From Vibrio aphrogenes (GTDB lineage: Bacteria; Pseudomonadota; Gammaproteobacteria; Enterobacterales; Vibrionaceae), in assembly GCF_002157735.2 (NCBI RefSeq), contig NZ_AP018689.1, positions 1,955,619 to 2,019,618 on the forward strand: 64,000 bases of DNA. Direction: 5' to 3'. The notes under the pieces are model-generated. The model searched no databases, had not been told where the DNA came from, and saw only the letters and a program-made list of their open reading frames with translations. Made by a program: the position numbers and the translations under genes. Below are positions 34,808-45,301 of this stretch, one piece after another. How positions within the stretch are numbered: position 1 is the first letter of the stretch; every line of letters starts with the position of its first letter.

Positions 34808-34842
34808 AAAGCCAATGAACCTTCCGATTCATTGGCTTTCTC
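34808..34842. terminator. Bidirectional terminator between corA and plsC
   Basis: 12-bp stem AAAGCCAATGAA/TTCATTGGCTTT with an 8-nt loop, A-run before and T-rich after. Confidence 0.85.
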
Positions 34843-34865
34843 TTTATCTTTATTTCGCTTTAATT

Positions 34866-35588
34866 TTATGCGTTTCGTTGCGCGACTTCCGCATCTAATT
34901 GTTCAAGCTTGGCTTTCATTTGATTGCGACATTCTTTTAGTAATTCGCGCACATTGTCCTTATCGCACCCTTCAACACTGATAGGAGGGAGCATTTCTAC
35001 AATCACATGACCGTTATTCCAACGGTTGATTTTTAAGTGATCGGTTGAGCTACAAACAATCGGAATAATTGGAACTTGCGCCGCAATCGCCGCATGGAAA
35101 GCCCCGGTCTTAAATGGCAATAGTCCACGGCCACGCGAGCGCGTTCCTTCAGGAAACATCCAAACTGACACTTTGCTTTTTTTGATTTGCTCAGCAACTT
35201 GGCTAATCGTATCCATTGCTTTACTGCGATTGGCTCTATCAATCAAAATATTACCTGTTAGCCAATATAATTGACCAAACAAAGGCAACCAAACGAGGCT
35301 TTTCTTACCTACTGTTACCACATTTGGAGTCACCGCAGCTGAAATCGTAAATAAATCCCAGTTATTTTGATGATTCCCCAAGTAAATATGCTGATCACGC
35401 TGATAAGCATTCTCTGGGATTCTTAATTCAAGTTTAATACCAAAGACTTTTGACATACGCGCAAACATGCGGCCAAAAGTAAACACGTGACGAGGGTTAC
35501 GTGGGCTAAATAAACAATAACCACAACCAAAAATAAACATGAAGATAGCAAATATCGCGACAGCAATAATGCGTAGTAAAGCAATCAT
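34866..35588 (-). CDS. plsC: 1-acyl-sn-glycerol-3-phosphate acyltransferase
   Basis: Makes phosphatidic acid from lysophosphatidic acid, the second acylation of phospholipid synthesis. 240 aa, with an N-terminal membrane segment (about 2-25). The catalytic NHX4D motif is 'NHQNNWD' (His73, Asp78), and 'FPEGTRSRG' near 145-153 binds the phosphate. It is transcribed away from corA and stands alone before murA. Confidence 0.92.
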   Translation of the reverse strand: MIALLRIIAVAIFAIFMFIFGCGYCLFSPRNPRHVFTFGRMFARMSKVFGIKLELRIPENAYQRDQHIYLGNHQNNWDLFTISAAVTPNVVTVGKKSLVWLPLFGQLYWLTGNILIDRANRSKAMDTISQVAEQIKKSKVSVWMFPEGTRSRGRGLLPFKTGAFHAAIAAQVPIIPIVCSSTDHLKINRWNNGHVIVEMLPPISVEGCDKDNVRELLKECRNQMKAKLEQLDAEVAQRNA

Positions 35589-35650
35589 TCAGTCTCTCCA
35601 GTAGGTAATACTTAACCCCATTTTAAGCTAAGCATCGCCCCTATGTCGTA

Positions 35651-35684
35651 AACAACAAAAAGCCGAAACCTGATGGCTTCAGCT
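35651..35684 (-). terminator. Terminator of the mla-murA operon
   Basis: Minus-strand stem AGCTGAAGCC/GGTTTCGGCT with an ATCA loop and two G-U pairs, then T-rich tail. It lies about 45 bp after the murA stop. Confidence 0.75.
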
Positions 35685-35728
35685 TTCATTTAAGAAAAAA
35701 GAACCGGACAAATCCGCACTTTTCAAAC

Positions 35729-37021
<1,293 letters not shown>

Positions 37022-37276
37022 CTATAGTGACATCAGTTTTTTATCACGAGCCCACTCTTCTGGAGTGTACGCTTTAATTGAGACCGCATGAATATCATTT
37101 CTTTGGATATAATCCATCAGCGGAGCGTAAATTAATTGTTGTTTTTTAACTCGACTCATACCATCAAAAGACGGGTCCACAGCGATCACTTCATAGTGGC
37201 TGCCTTCACCTTTGACATGAATTTCTTGTAATGACAAAGCATCATCTAATATTTGTTTTACTTGGATAATGTCCAC
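37022..37276 (-). CDS. ibaG: BolA-family protein IbaG
   Basis: 84 aa BolA/IbaG protein, linked to Fe-S cluster handling with monothiol glutaredoxins and to acid stress. The GTG at 37276 follows GAGG and gives the family start '[12 protein letters not shown]'; the longer frame to 37339 would overlap mlaB. Conserved core '[20 protein letters not shown]' and '[20 protein letters not shown]'. It sits between mlaB and murA as in E. coli. Confidence 0.92.
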   Translation of the reverse strand: MDIIQVKQILDDALSLQEIHVKGEGSHYEVIAVDPSFDGMSRVKKQQLIYAPLMDYIQRNDIHAVSIKAYTPEEWARDKKLMSL

Positions 37277-37292
37277 GTAACCCTCTAATTTT

Positions 37293-37610
37293 TTAGTTTT
37301 CAGTGACCTGAATATGCTCAGATAGCAACCCATCGACATTACTTAATTCAAATAACGTCATAAGTTGATTAGGCACAAAGTTCAGCATTATATGACAATT
37401 TTGATTTTTTGCATGTTGTATTAAGTGGATCAACATCACCATCCCGGCAGAATCCACTCGTGCTAATTGCTTTAAGCATACTTCATATTGAGAAACTTGG
37501 GGCTGCCAAGCCTGTAATTGCTGCCACAGGCTTGGGACGTTGTCTCGCGTCAACTGACCGACCATCTGAGCACTTGCCGCTCCAGTTTCTTGCCAAGTGG
37601 GTGAAGCCAT
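37293..37610 (-). CDS. mlaB: STAS-domain lipid asymmetry protein MlaB
   Basis: Cytosolic STAS protein (105 aa) that supports MlaF in the phospholipid ABC transporter MlaFEDB. The conserved core is '[20 protein letters not shown]', the usual STAS strand and helix with the key Ser-Ala-Gly (about 50-52). The C-terminus is short. It shares one base with the stop of mlaC, so the two are coupled. Confidence 0.9.
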   Translation of the reverse strand: MASPTWQETGAASAQMVGQLTRDNVPSLWQQLQAWQPQVSQYEVCLKQLARVDSAGMVMLIHLIQHAKNQNCHIMLNFVPNQLMTLFELSNVDGLLSEHIQVTEN

Positions 37611-38254
37611 TATTTTTTACCTTCAAACACAATGTCTTTTTTCGCTAAATCACGCAACTCTTTGGTCACTGCGGGAATGCCATCTTGACGAATTTTACTA
37701 TTCCATTCTGATTGTTTACTCGATAATAAACTGATCCCTTCAGCGACCATATCGTAAGCTTTCCATTCACCGGTTTTGTTATTCTTCAATAAGGTAAATT
37801 CTAATTTGATGTTTGGGCGACTGCCGTCCACCACTTCAATTGGAATAGACACGATACGAGTCGTCTCTGCGATTGGTTTTTGTGGTGAAAACTGAATCGA
37901 CTGATCGGTGTATTGAGTTAACACTTGCGCATAAGACGTGATTAGGTAGGCGCGAAATTCTTCGATAAATTCCGCCACTTGTTTTTTATCCGCACCACGT
38001 AAGTTTGGCCCCAGTAACTTGAGAGCAGTGTATTGATAATTCACATAAGGCATCAACTCTTGGTCGACCACGGTTTTTAGATAATTGGGCTGTGATTGAA
38101 TTTTAGGTTGCTCAGCTTTTAGACGCTGAAAAGTCTGATCGGCAACTTCATGGATCAAGGTGTATGGATTACTGCTATCCACTTCTTTTGCATTGATGCC
38201 CAATGATACCGTCAGTAATGTCAGTGCGACAAAAAACTTCTTAATCCCAAACAT
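37610..38254 (-). CDS. mlaC: Periplasmic phospholipid-binding protein MlaC
   Basis: Soluble periplasmic shuttle between MlaD and the outer-membrane MlaA. 214 aa with a Sec signal peptide in the first 22 residues. Family motifs 'VDQELMPYVNYQYTALKLLG' and 'LITSYAQVLTQYTDQSIQF' are visible, ending with basic residues. Located between mlaD and mlaB. Confidence 0.95.
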   Translation of the reverse strand: MFGIKKFFVALTLLTVSLGINAKEVDSSNPYTLIHEVADQTFQRLKAEQPKIQSQPNYLKTVVDQELMPYVNYQYTALKLLGPNLRGADKKQVAEFIEEFRAYLITSYAQVLTQYTDQSIQFSPQKPIAETTRIVSIPIEVVDGSRPNIKLEFTLLKNNKTGEWKAYDMVAEGISLLSSKQSEWNSKIRQDGIPAVTKELRDLAKKDIVFEGKK

Positions 38255-38274
38255 GGCTATCTCCTTATTGATTA

Positions 38275-38778
38275 TTACTCTGACACGCTTGAGGCATCAT
38301 TATTATTGGATTCTTTATTGCTATATAAGAACTGACCAATCAAATCTTCAAGCACTAAGGCTGATTTGGTGTCTTCAATATAATCGCCATCGTCTAAAGT
38401 GGTACTCACCCCTTCCATTACAAAACCTGGAACTAAACTCACGTATTGCTCGCCAATCAAACCCGAGGTTAAGATTTGCGCGCTAGAAGTATCTGGGTAT
38501 TCACCAAACTGTCGGCCAATGGTCATCGTCACAACAGGTACATAACTGGTGGTATCTAAAGCAATCTGAGAGACCTGCCCGATCACAACGCCACCCACTT
38601 TTACTGGTGAACGTACTTTTAAGTTTCCAATGTTATCAAAACGAGCCTTCAAAATATAACTATCACTTGAGCCAATGCTGGTGACATTTGCCACCTTAAA
38701 CATCATGACCAAAATGGCGATCACAGCAATGAGTACAAAGCTGCCAACCATTAATTCTAAACGACGATTAGTTTGCAT
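38275..38778 (-). CDS. mlaD: MCE-domain lipid asymmetry protein MlaD
   Basis: Inner-membrane-anchored MCE protein (167 aa), a hexamer forming the periplasmic part of the MlaFEDB transporter. One N-terminal helix (about 11-29) and the MCE domain (about 40-120; 'VRSPVKVGGVVIGQVSQI') are visible. The C-terminal tail is acidic and poorly conserved. Confidence 0.95.
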   Translation of the reverse strand: MQTNRRLELMVGSFVLIAVIAILVMMFKVANVTSIGSSDSYILKARFDNIGNLKVRSPVKVGGVVIGQVSQIALDTTSYVPVVTMTIGRQFGEYPDTSSAQILTSGLIGEQYVSLVPGFVMEGVSTTLDDGDYIEDTKSALVLEDLIGQFLYSNKESNNNDASSVSE

Positions 38779-38844
38779 GATTTATTTCCAATATAAATTC
38801 AAATTTTGGGTAAATTCTATAACGGTGACAATAAGGCTAGTCTC

Positions 38845-39654
38845 TTAATGGCCAAACATTAAAGCCGTTAATATAAAGTCTAGGCCAAGTACAGCCAATG
38901 AAGAATGAACAACGGTGCGAGTCGTGGCTCGACTGATCCCTTCTGAGGTTGGAATGCAATCGTAACCATTAAATAACGCAATCCAAATAATGGTTATGGC
39001 AAATACCACACTTTTGATCACACTGTTGCCGATGTCATAGCTAAGGCTGACGGAGGACTGCATCGCTGACCAATAACTACCAGCATCAATTCCCTTCCAT
39101 TCCACACCAACCAGTTGGCCACCCCAGATCCCTACCGCCATAAAGATCATGGCTAATAATGGCATCGCGATGACCCCAGCCCAAAAACGGGGGGCGATCA
39201 CTCGACGTAATGGATCAATGGCCATCATTTCTAAACTGGATAATTGTTCGGTGGCTTTCATTAAACCGATCTCTGCGGTCAAAGCAGAGCCAGCACGCCC
39301 AGCGAATAATAATGCCGTCACCACCGGACCTAGCTCTCGTAATAACGATAATGACACCATTTGCCCTAGACTGCCTTCTGCGCCGTAGTCCACCAGAATA
39401 ATATAACCTTGCAAACTCAGCACCATACCAATAAACAATCCAGACACGATAATAATCGCCAGCGATTGCACCCCAACCGCATACAGTTGCTTGATTAATA
39501 ATGGCGCATTCTTTTTAAATTGTGGCTTACCAAATAATGCGCCCCACAACATCAATGACGCTCGTCCCCAAGCTTCAGCAACACTTAAGGTTCTCGCACC
39601 AATATTAGAGACTTTAGCGACGACTGCAGTGATGAAAGAATCTTGCTTATTCAC
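38845..39654 (-). CDS. mlaE: MlaE permease of the phospholipid transporter
   Basis: Membrane permease of MlaFEDB, 269 aa, with about five or six helices. Core motifs: '[20 protein letters not shown]' near 57-76 and '[20 protein letters not shown]' near 105-124, ending '[11 protein letters not shown]'. It overlaps the mlaF stop by 8 bp and mlaD follows after 66 bp. The N-terminal extension of about 25 residues is normal for vibrios as far as I recall. Confidence 0.95.
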   Translation of the reverse strand: MNKQDSFITAVVAKVSNIGARTLSVAEAWGRASLMLWGALFGKPQFKKNAPLLIKQLYAVGVQSLAIIIVSGLFIGMVLSLQGYIILVDYGAEGSLGQMVSLSLLRELGPVVTALLFAGRAGSALTAEIGLMKATEQLSSLEMMAIDPLRRVIAPRFWAGVIAMPLLAMIFMAVGIWGGQLVGVEWKGIDAGSYWSAMQSSVSLSYDIGNSVIKSVVFAITIIWIALFNGYDCIPTSEGISRATTRTVVHSSLAVLGLDFILTALMFGH

Positions 39655-40447
39655 AACCTAAAATATCCTTCTCAATAGGTGATGCAGGGAAGTGAAATGG
39701 CACCGGACCATCTTCTTGACCCATTAAAAATTGCTGTACACGCGGATCTTGATTTTGTCTTAATTCATCCGGCGTCCCTTTTGCGATCACCGTACCGTTA
39801 GACATCAAATAAACATAATCGGCAATACTCATGACCTCTGGCACATCATGAGATACCACAATAGAGGTGATGCCTAAGGCATGATTCAGACTTTTGATTA
39901 ACTCGACCAGCACCGCCATAGTGATAGGGTCTTGCCCCACAAACGGTTCATCATACATAATCAACTCAGGATCTAAGGCTATCGCTCGCGCTAGAGCAGC
40001 CCGTCTTGCCATCCCACCTGATAATTCACTCGGCATTAATTGCGCGGCCCCACGTAGCCCCACGGCTTCCAATTTCAGTTTAACTAACGTGGTGATCAGC
40101 GCTTCCGGTAATTGAGTATGCTCTCGCAGGGGAAAGGCAACATTATCGAAGACTGTCATGTCCGTAAATAGCGCGCCTGATTGAAATAGCATGCTCATTT
40201 TTTTACGAACTTGATATAAGCGTTGTCGGCTTAAAGTCGGAATGTTGTCGCCATCAAACCAAATCTCACCTTCGGTCGGAGCAATTTGTCCACCGATTAA
40301 ACGCAGTAACGTGGTTTTTCCGATCCCTGACGGCCCCATAATGGCGGTGATTTTTCCTTTGGGGATCGATAAGTCGACGTCCTTAAAAATGGCGCGTTGA
40401 TTTCGATGAAAAGATAATGATCTAATGGATATTAATTCTGATGTCAT
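39647..40447 (-). CDS. mlaF: MlaF ATPase of the phospholipid transporter
   Basis: ABC ATPase driving MlaFEDB, 266 aa. Walker A 'GPSGIGKTT' at 38-46, Q-loop 'LFQSGALF' near 87-94, signature 'ELSGGMARR' near 140, Walker B '[15 protein letters not shown]', and His in 'VVSHDVPE'. The extended C-terminal tail ('RVQQFLMG' and beyond) is the region through which MlaF contacts its partner subunits. First gene of the operon. Confidence 0.96.
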   Translation of the reverse strand: MTSELISIRSLSFHRNQRAIFKDVDLSIPKGKITAIMGPSGIGKTTLLRLIGGQIAPTEGEIWFDGDNIPTLSRQRLYQVRKKMSMLFQSGALFTDMTVFDNVAFPLREHTQLPEALITTLVKLKLEAVGLRGAAQLMPSELSGGMARRAALARAIALDPELIMYDEPFVGQDPITMAVLVELIKSLNHALGITSIVVSHDVPEVMSIADYVYLMSNGTVIAKGTPDELRQNQDPRVQQFLMGQEDGPVPFHFPASPIEKDILGCE

Positions 40448-40769
40448 AGCAACTCTTTATGGGAAGATAACAAACACCTTACACTCGGGCATCATAAGCA
40501 CATTGCGTCATGAGTTCAAAACAATGCGAGAAATAATCGGCAAAATTCACTTTTTATCGCCAAAAAATACTCCAATCATTAATAAATATGTCGAAGTGCT
40601 TCCCTTTTGTTACGCTAAACGTCAAAATTGCGCCTCTTAAATTGTGCTTGAATATGAACCGTTAATATGGCGTTAAATAATCGCGATAATGTGACGATTT
40701 AGTTTTAAGCAGACAAATTTTAAGCCAACGAATTATCATCCATTATCACAACATTAAACAGGATCCATC
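40448..40769. other. Divergent intergenic region between mlaF and yrbG
   Basis: 322 bp that must carry promoters for both the mla-murA and yrbG-to-lpt blocks. It is AT-rich but no sigma-70 pair stands out clearly enough to report. No small gene, repeat or RNA hairpin of note is seen. A frame across 40425-40640 overlaps the start of mlaF and looks random. Confidence 0.5.
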
Positions 40770-41735
40770 ATGTTACTTGCTGTCGTATTACTCGTTGTAG
40801 GTCTCGCACTATTAGTTTGGAGTGCCGATAAATTAGTTTATGGCTCCGCAGCGATAGCGAAAAACATGGGGATTTCACCTTTAGTTATCGGCATGACCAT
40901 CTTAGCCATGGGCTCTTCAGCACCAGAGATGATGGTCTCGGCAACCGCAGCACTTGAAGGTAAAACTGATACTGCGATTGGTAATGTTTTAGGCTCGAAC
41001 ATTGCCAACATCGCTTTGATTTTAGGGATCACCGCGCTCATTAAACCCTTAAGCATTAGCTCAACCATTTTGCGCCGCGAACTTCCTTTAATGATAGTCG
41101 TCACCTTAATTGCTGGTGCTTTATTATGGGATAATTACTTAGGCTTTGGCGAAGGCTTAGTTCTTATTGGCCTTTTTGCTTTATTTATCATTGCAATGCT
41201 GAAAATCAGTCAAAATGAAAAGAACCAACCAGACGTTTTAATTGAGCAGCAAGAGTCAGAGATTCCAGAGGGCGTTAGCAATAAATCAGCAATCTTTTGG
41301 GTGATTGTCGGCCTAATTTTATTGCCCATTGCGGCTGATTTATTAGTCGATAACGCCGTGGTTATCGCCAAATACTTTGGCATGAGTGACTTGGTAATTG
41401 GGTTAACCATCATCGCTATCGGAACCAGTTTACCTGAGCTTGCCGCCTCTTTAGCCGGTGTTCTAAAAGGTGAAGATGACATGGCGGTGGGTAATATCAT
41501 TGGCTCCAATATTTTCAATATCTTAGCCGTGATGGGGATTCCAGGGTTAATTAACCCATCTATCCTCAGCGAATATGCCATGAATCGTGATTTTTGGGTT
41601 ATGTTAGCGGTCTCTTTATTATTAGTCGTGATGGCTTTGGGTAAGTCTCGTAGCATTAATCGCATCGAAGGTGGCATTTTGTTCCTTTGCTTCTTAGCTT
41701 ATCAAGGCTATCTGTTTTACAATGTTAGTGCTTAA
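40770..41735 (+). CDS. yrbG: Calcium/sodium antiporter YrbG
   Basis: Ca2+:cation antiporter superfamily, 321 aa, about ten helices in two inverted halves. The two alpha repeats are clear: 'GSSAPEMMVSATAALEG' near 50-66 followed by 'AIGNVLGSNIANIALILGI', and 'GTSLPELAASLAGVLKG' followed by 'AVGNIIGSNIFNILAVMGI'. It heads the yrbG-kdsD-kdsC-lptCAB order of E. coli. The ion exchanged is inferred from family. Confidence 0.92.
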   Translation: MLLAVVLLVVGLALLVWSADKLVYGSAAIAKNMGISPLVIGMTILAMGSSAPEMMVSATAALEGKTDTAIGNVLGSNIANIALILGITALIKPLSISSTILRRELPLMIVVTLIAGALLWDNYLGFGEGLVLIGLFALFIIAMLKISQNEKNQPDVLIEQQESEIPEGVSNKSAIFWVIVGLILLPIAADLLVDNAVVIAKYFGMSDLVIGLTIIAIGTSLPELAASLAGVLKGEDDMAVGNIIGSNIFNILAVMGIPGLINPSILSEYAMNRDFWVMLAVSLLLVVMALGKSRSINRIEGGILFLCFLAYQGYLFYNVSA

Positions 41736-41838
41736 ATGATGGCGACGATGTCAGCCCTTTAGAGACTCCTCTCCCAAACAGAGACTCTAATAAACAATCA
41801 TATTCACTCATAAAAATTAACTACTAGGAATAGGATTC

Positions 41839-42810
41839 ATGTCGACTTCTTTTGATTATTGCGCAGTGGCTAATCAAGTTCTTTCCATTGAGATGCGCGG
41901 CTTGCAGCAGTTAACCCAATATTTTAATGAAAACTTTAGTCGTGCCTGCGACATGCTCCTTAATAACCAAGGAAAAGTGGTTGTAATGGGAATGGGTAAG
42001 TCGGGCCACATTGGTAAAAAAATTGCGGCCACTTTGGCCAGTACCGGAACCTCGGCCTTCTTTGTTCATCCTGGTGAAGCCAGTCATGGTGACCTCGGCA
42101 TGATTGAATCTGGCGATGTGGTGCTGGCGATTTCCAATTCTGGCGAATCCTCTGAAATTCTCGCGTTATACCCCGTATTGAAACGTCGTCATATTCCGAT
42201 TATTGGTATGACGGGAAAACCTGAATCTAACATGGCAAAATTGGCTGATCTGCATCTTCAAATTACCGTTCCAGAAGAAGCTTGCCCATTAGATCTTGCA
42301 CCCACAACCAGCACCACCGCCACGTTAGTGATGGGAGATGCCTTAGCGGTCGCCATCATGCAAGCACGAGGATTTACCGCTGAAGATTTTGCACTTTCTC
42401 ATCCAGGTGGTGCATTAGGCAGAAAACTGCTGCTCAAATTATCCGATATTATGCATTCAGGCGAAGCCCTTCCTATGGTTTCTCAAGACGCACTGATTCG
42501 TGATGCGCTCTTAGAAGTCTCCCAAAAAGGCTTAGGTATGACCGCGATCGTCGCAGATGATATGACCTTGTTAGGCATTTTCACTGACGGTGATTTACGT
42601 CGTTTGCTTGATCAGCGCATTGATATTCATAGCACTCCGATCAGCCAAGTTATGACACAAAATCCAACCATTGCGTCACCGAATCTATTGGCTGTAGAAG
42701 GCTTAAATATCATGCAAGAAAAAAGTATCAATGGCTTAATGCTATGCCAAGATGGTAAATTAGTAGGCGCACTAAACATGCATGACCTACTAAAAGCAGG
42801 AGTGATGTAA
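41839..42810 (+). CDS. kdsD: Arabinose-5-phosphate isomerase KdsD
   Basis: Converts ribulose-5-phosphate to arabinose-5-phosphate, the first step to Kdo of LPS. 323 aa. The SIS isomerase domain comes first ('VVMGMGKSGHIGKKIAATLA' near 50-69, 'AISNSGESSEI' near 98-108), then a pair of CBS domains (about 205-320). Last codon overlaps the kdsC start by one base. Confidence 0.95.
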   Translation: MSTSFDYCAVANQVLSIEMRGLQQLTQYFNENFSRACDMLLNNQGKVVVMGMGKSGHIGKKIAATLASTGTSAFFVHPGEASHGDLGMIESGDVVLAISNSGESSEILALYPVLKRRHIPIIGMTGKPESNMAKLADLHLQITVPEEACPLDLAPTTSTTATLVMGDALAVAIMQARGFTAEDFALSHPGGALGRKLLLKLSDIMHSGEALPMVSQDALIRDALLEVSQKGLGMTAIVADDMTLLGIFTDGDLRRLLDQRIDIHSTPISQVMTQNPTIASPNLLAVEGLNIMQEKSINGLMLCQDGKLVGALNMHDLLKAGVM

Positions 42811-43367
42811 TGAGTCGAATGACGCCAACCCCTTATGGACAAGCTTCAACCGCTGTCATGAAAATTGCTAAACACATCCAACTGTTAATTTGTGATGTGG
42901 ATGGCGTCTTTTCTGACGGTTTAGTGTACATGGGAAATCAAGGCGAAGAGCTCAAAACCTTTCATACTCGTGATGGGTATGGAGTGAAGTCACTGATGCA
43001 AGCCGGGATTGAAATTGCGATCATCACAGGTCGACAATCTCGCATTGTTGAAAACCGCATGAGCGCACTCGGCATCTCTCTGATTTACCAAGGACAAGAT
43101 AACAAACTGCTCGCTTACGAAGACATTCTAAAGCAATTGCAAGTCGCACCTGAGCAGGTTGCTTATATCGGTGATGACCTGATTGATTGGCCTGTCATGG
43201 AAAAAGTTGGACTCAAAGTCTGTGTCGCCGATGGGCACCCATTACTTCGTCAACGAGCTAATTACGTGACTCACATTAACGGTGGCCATGGCGCGGTTCG
43301 TGAAGTTTGCGATCTTATTTTACAAGCTCGTGATGAACTTGAGGCTTACCAAGGGCTGAGTATATGA
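42810..43367 (+). CDS. kdsC: 3-deoxy-manno-octulosonate-8-phosphatase KdsC
   Basis: HAD-family phosphatase releasing Kdo from Kdo-8-phosphate. 185 aa. The nucleophile motif is 'CDVDGVFSDG' (Asp29, Asp31), the second motif 'IITGRQS', and the third 'YIGDDLIDWPVM'. It belongs to the compact C0 HAD group that works as a tetramer. Coupled to kdsD and lptC by overlapping stops and starts. Confidence 0.96.
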   Translation: MSRMTPTPYGQASTAVMKIAKHIQLLICDVDGVFSDGLVYMGNQGEELKTFHTRDGYGVKSLMQAGIEIAIITGRQSRIVENRMSALGISLIYQGQDNKLLAYEDILKQLQVAPEQVAYIGDDLIDWPVMEKVGLKVCVADGHPLLRQRANYVTHINGGHGAVREVCDLILQARDELEAYQGLSI

Positions 43368-43930
43368 TGAGCATGTCTCGACTCATTTACCTCTTGTTAT
43401 TTTTCGTGGCCTGTTGGTCAGGTTATTATCTGTATGAACAGTCGGCAGACGACGTTGAGCAGACGGCACCAAGCTTAGAAGCCCCCATGTTTACGGGTAA
43501 GAATTTGTATAACACCAGTTACGATGAAACTGGCCTACGTAATTATAAAATTCATTCGGACTCATTAGAGCATTTTGCTCAAGATGGACATACGGTATTC
43601 TACTCACCAAAGCTGATTGTTTACCGAGAGGGGAATACCGAAGAGTGGGTGATCACTGCAGACAATGCCGTACTTAACAAAGAACACGTATTAACATTAC
43701 AAAATAATGTATTAGCTCGAAATGTAATTCCGGGGTCGAGTTTGGATAGAATGACGACCGATAAAATGATCATTGATCTGGATAGTAAAGACTTTTCAAG
43801 TGATACTCCAGTCACCATGATTGGCCCCCAATTTATCAATACAGGTAATGCGATGACGGGTAATTTTGCCACCAATATCGCAACGCTATTTAATCAAGTT
43901 CAAGGTACCTATGAAAATATTACACCTTAG
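43364..43930 (+). CDS. lptC: LPS export protein LptC
   Basis: Single-pass inner-membrane protein (188 aa) with a periplasmic beta-jellyroll that passes LPS from LptB2FG to LptA. An N-terminal helix occupies about 5-23. The body shows 'TSYDETGLRNYKIHSDSLEH' and 'NAVLNKEHVLTLQNNVLARN'. Start by ATGA overlap with kdsC; alternative starts lie within four codons. Confidence 0.93.
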   Translation: MMSMSRLIYLLLFFVACWSGYYLYEQSADDVEQTAPSLEAPMFTGKNLYNTSYDETGLRNYKIHSDSLEHFAQDGHTVFYSPKLIVYREGNTEEWVITADNAVLNKEHVLTLQNNVLARNVIPGSSLDRMTTDKMIIDLDSKDFSSDTPVTMIGPQFINTGNAMTGNFATNIATLFNQVQGTYENITP

Positions 43931-44423
43931 CGCTTTCTACCTGAGCGCCTTGCTTTGTGTTTTTCTATCAACGCCATCTTGGGCATTAACCGATGACCAA
44001 AAGCAGCCGATTCATATCACCTCAGACAGTCAAAATCTGGATATGAAAAGCAATAAAGTGACCTTTACCGGCAATGTAAAGTTGACTCAAGGCAGTATTT
44101 TGCTTACTGCAGATAAGCTAGTCGTCTACCGTAACGCAAAAACCGGTGAGCTCACTGAAATTCAAGGTTATGGCAAGCCTTCTCGCTTTTCGCAAAAAAC
44201 TGATGAAGGTAAAATGTTGAGAGGCCAAGCTGATAAGTTGGTGTATAACGTGGCCGCCGATGAACTGGTGATGACCACCAATGCTGAATTGCACCAAGAT
44301 GACAGTACCATCAAAGGCAAAGTGATTACTTACCATATTTCCAGTCAAAACTTAAAAGCGAATGGTGGTGATGGCGAACGAGTCTCAACCGTAATTCAAC
44401 CTGCGCAATTGGAACAGAAATAA
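43911..44423 (+). CDS. lptA: LPS transport periplasmic protein LptA
   Basis: Soluble jellyroll protein forming the bridge from LptC to LptD. 170 aa from the ATG at 43911, giving a Sec signal peptide that ends 'TPSWA'; the longer frame from 43866 lies within lptC and is rejected. Core motifs '[20 protein letters not shown]' and '[18 protein letters not shown]'. Overlaps lptC by 20 bp and precedes lptB by two bases. Confidence 0.94.
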   Translation: MKILHLSAFYLSALLCVFLSTPSWALTDDQKQPIHITSDSQNLDMKSNKVTFTGNVKLTQGSILLTADKLVVYRNAKTGELTEIQGYGKPSRFSQKTDEGKMLRGQADKLVYNVAADELVMTTNAELHQDDSTIKGKVITYHISSQNLKANGGDGERVSTVIQPAQLEQK

Positions 44424-44425
44424 TT

Positions 44426-45151
44426 ATGGCTACACTAAAAGCAGAAAAACTCGCGAAAACCTATGGCAACCGTAAAGTGGTCAGTGACGTTGGTTTAGAA
44501 GTTAAATCTGGTCAGATTGTTGGATTACTAGGGCCAAATGGGGCTGGTAAAACCACTTCGTTTTATATGATTGTCGGATTGGTTTCCCGCGATGAAGGTA
44601 CTATTAGTATTGATGATACCGATATCAGCATCTTACCTATGCATCAGCGCTCTCGCATGGGGATTGGTTACCTACCACAAGAAGCGTCTATCTTCCGTAA
44701 ATTATCGGTCGAAGATAACATCATGGCCGTACTGCAAACTCGGGATGAGCTCTCAAAAGAAGACAAACAAGATCGCTTAGAAGAACTGCTGGATGAGTTT
44801 CATATCCAACATATTCGTAAAAGTGCCGGTATGGCCCTATCTGGTGGTGAACGTCGTCGTGTCGAAATCGCCCGAGCACTGGCCGCTAACCCGAAGTTTA
44901 TCTTGCTTGATGAACCTTTTGCTGGGGTGGACCCGATTTCAGTCATTGATATCAAAAAAATCATCGAACACCTGCGTGACCGTGGCTTAGGCGTATTGAT
45001 TACCGACCATAATGTTCGTGAAACACTCGATGTATGTGAACATGCCTACATTGTAAGTCAAGGCCACCTAATCGCTAACGGTACACCTGAAGAAGTACTG
45101 AACGACGAGCAAGTGAAGAAAGTCTATCTAGGCGAACAATTCCGCTTATAA
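44426..45151 (+). CDS. lptB: LPS export ATPase LptB
   Basis: ABC ATPase of LptB2FG, 241 aa. Walker A 'GPNGAGKTT' at 36-44, Q-loop near '[14 protein letters not shown]', signature '[17 protein letters not shown]', Walker B '[13 protein letters not shown]', and switch His in 'ITDHNVRET'. Its membrane partners are encoded at 12112-14284. A strong hairpin lies just downstream, before rpoN. Confidence 0.97.
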   Translation: MATLKAEKLAKTYGNRKVVSDVGLEVKSGQIVGLLGPNGAGKTTSFYMIVGLVSRDEGTISIDDTDISILPMHQRSRMGIGYLPQEASIFRKLSVEDNIMAVLQTRDELSKEDKQDRLEELLDEFHIQHIRKSAGMALSGGERRRVEIARALAANPKFILLDEPFAGVDPISVIDIKKIIEHLRDRGLGVLITDHNVRETLDVCEHAYIVSQGHLIANGTPEEVLNDEQVKKVYLGEQFRL

Positions 45152-45164
45152 TTCTTCATAGCCA

Positions 45165-45210
45165 ACTTTCATTCTGTTAGTGAAGGAATCACTATAATCA
45201 GAATGAAAGT
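45165..45210. other. Strong bipartite hairpin between lptB and rpoN
   Basis: Perfect 12-bp outer stem ACTTTCATTCTG/CAGAATGAAAGT plus inner 6-bp stem TAGTGA/TCACTA with loop AGGAA. It has no T-run on either strand, so it is not a standard terminator. In the transcript it could stabilise the upstream message or be an RNase target (inference). Confidence 0.7.
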
Positions 45211-45301
45211 CAAAAATGATACCTGTAACATTCATTCGTTGCTTAAATAATGATATTGGTATGAATAAGGATATTCTCGCAAAAAAGGCAGTAAATATTG
45301 C

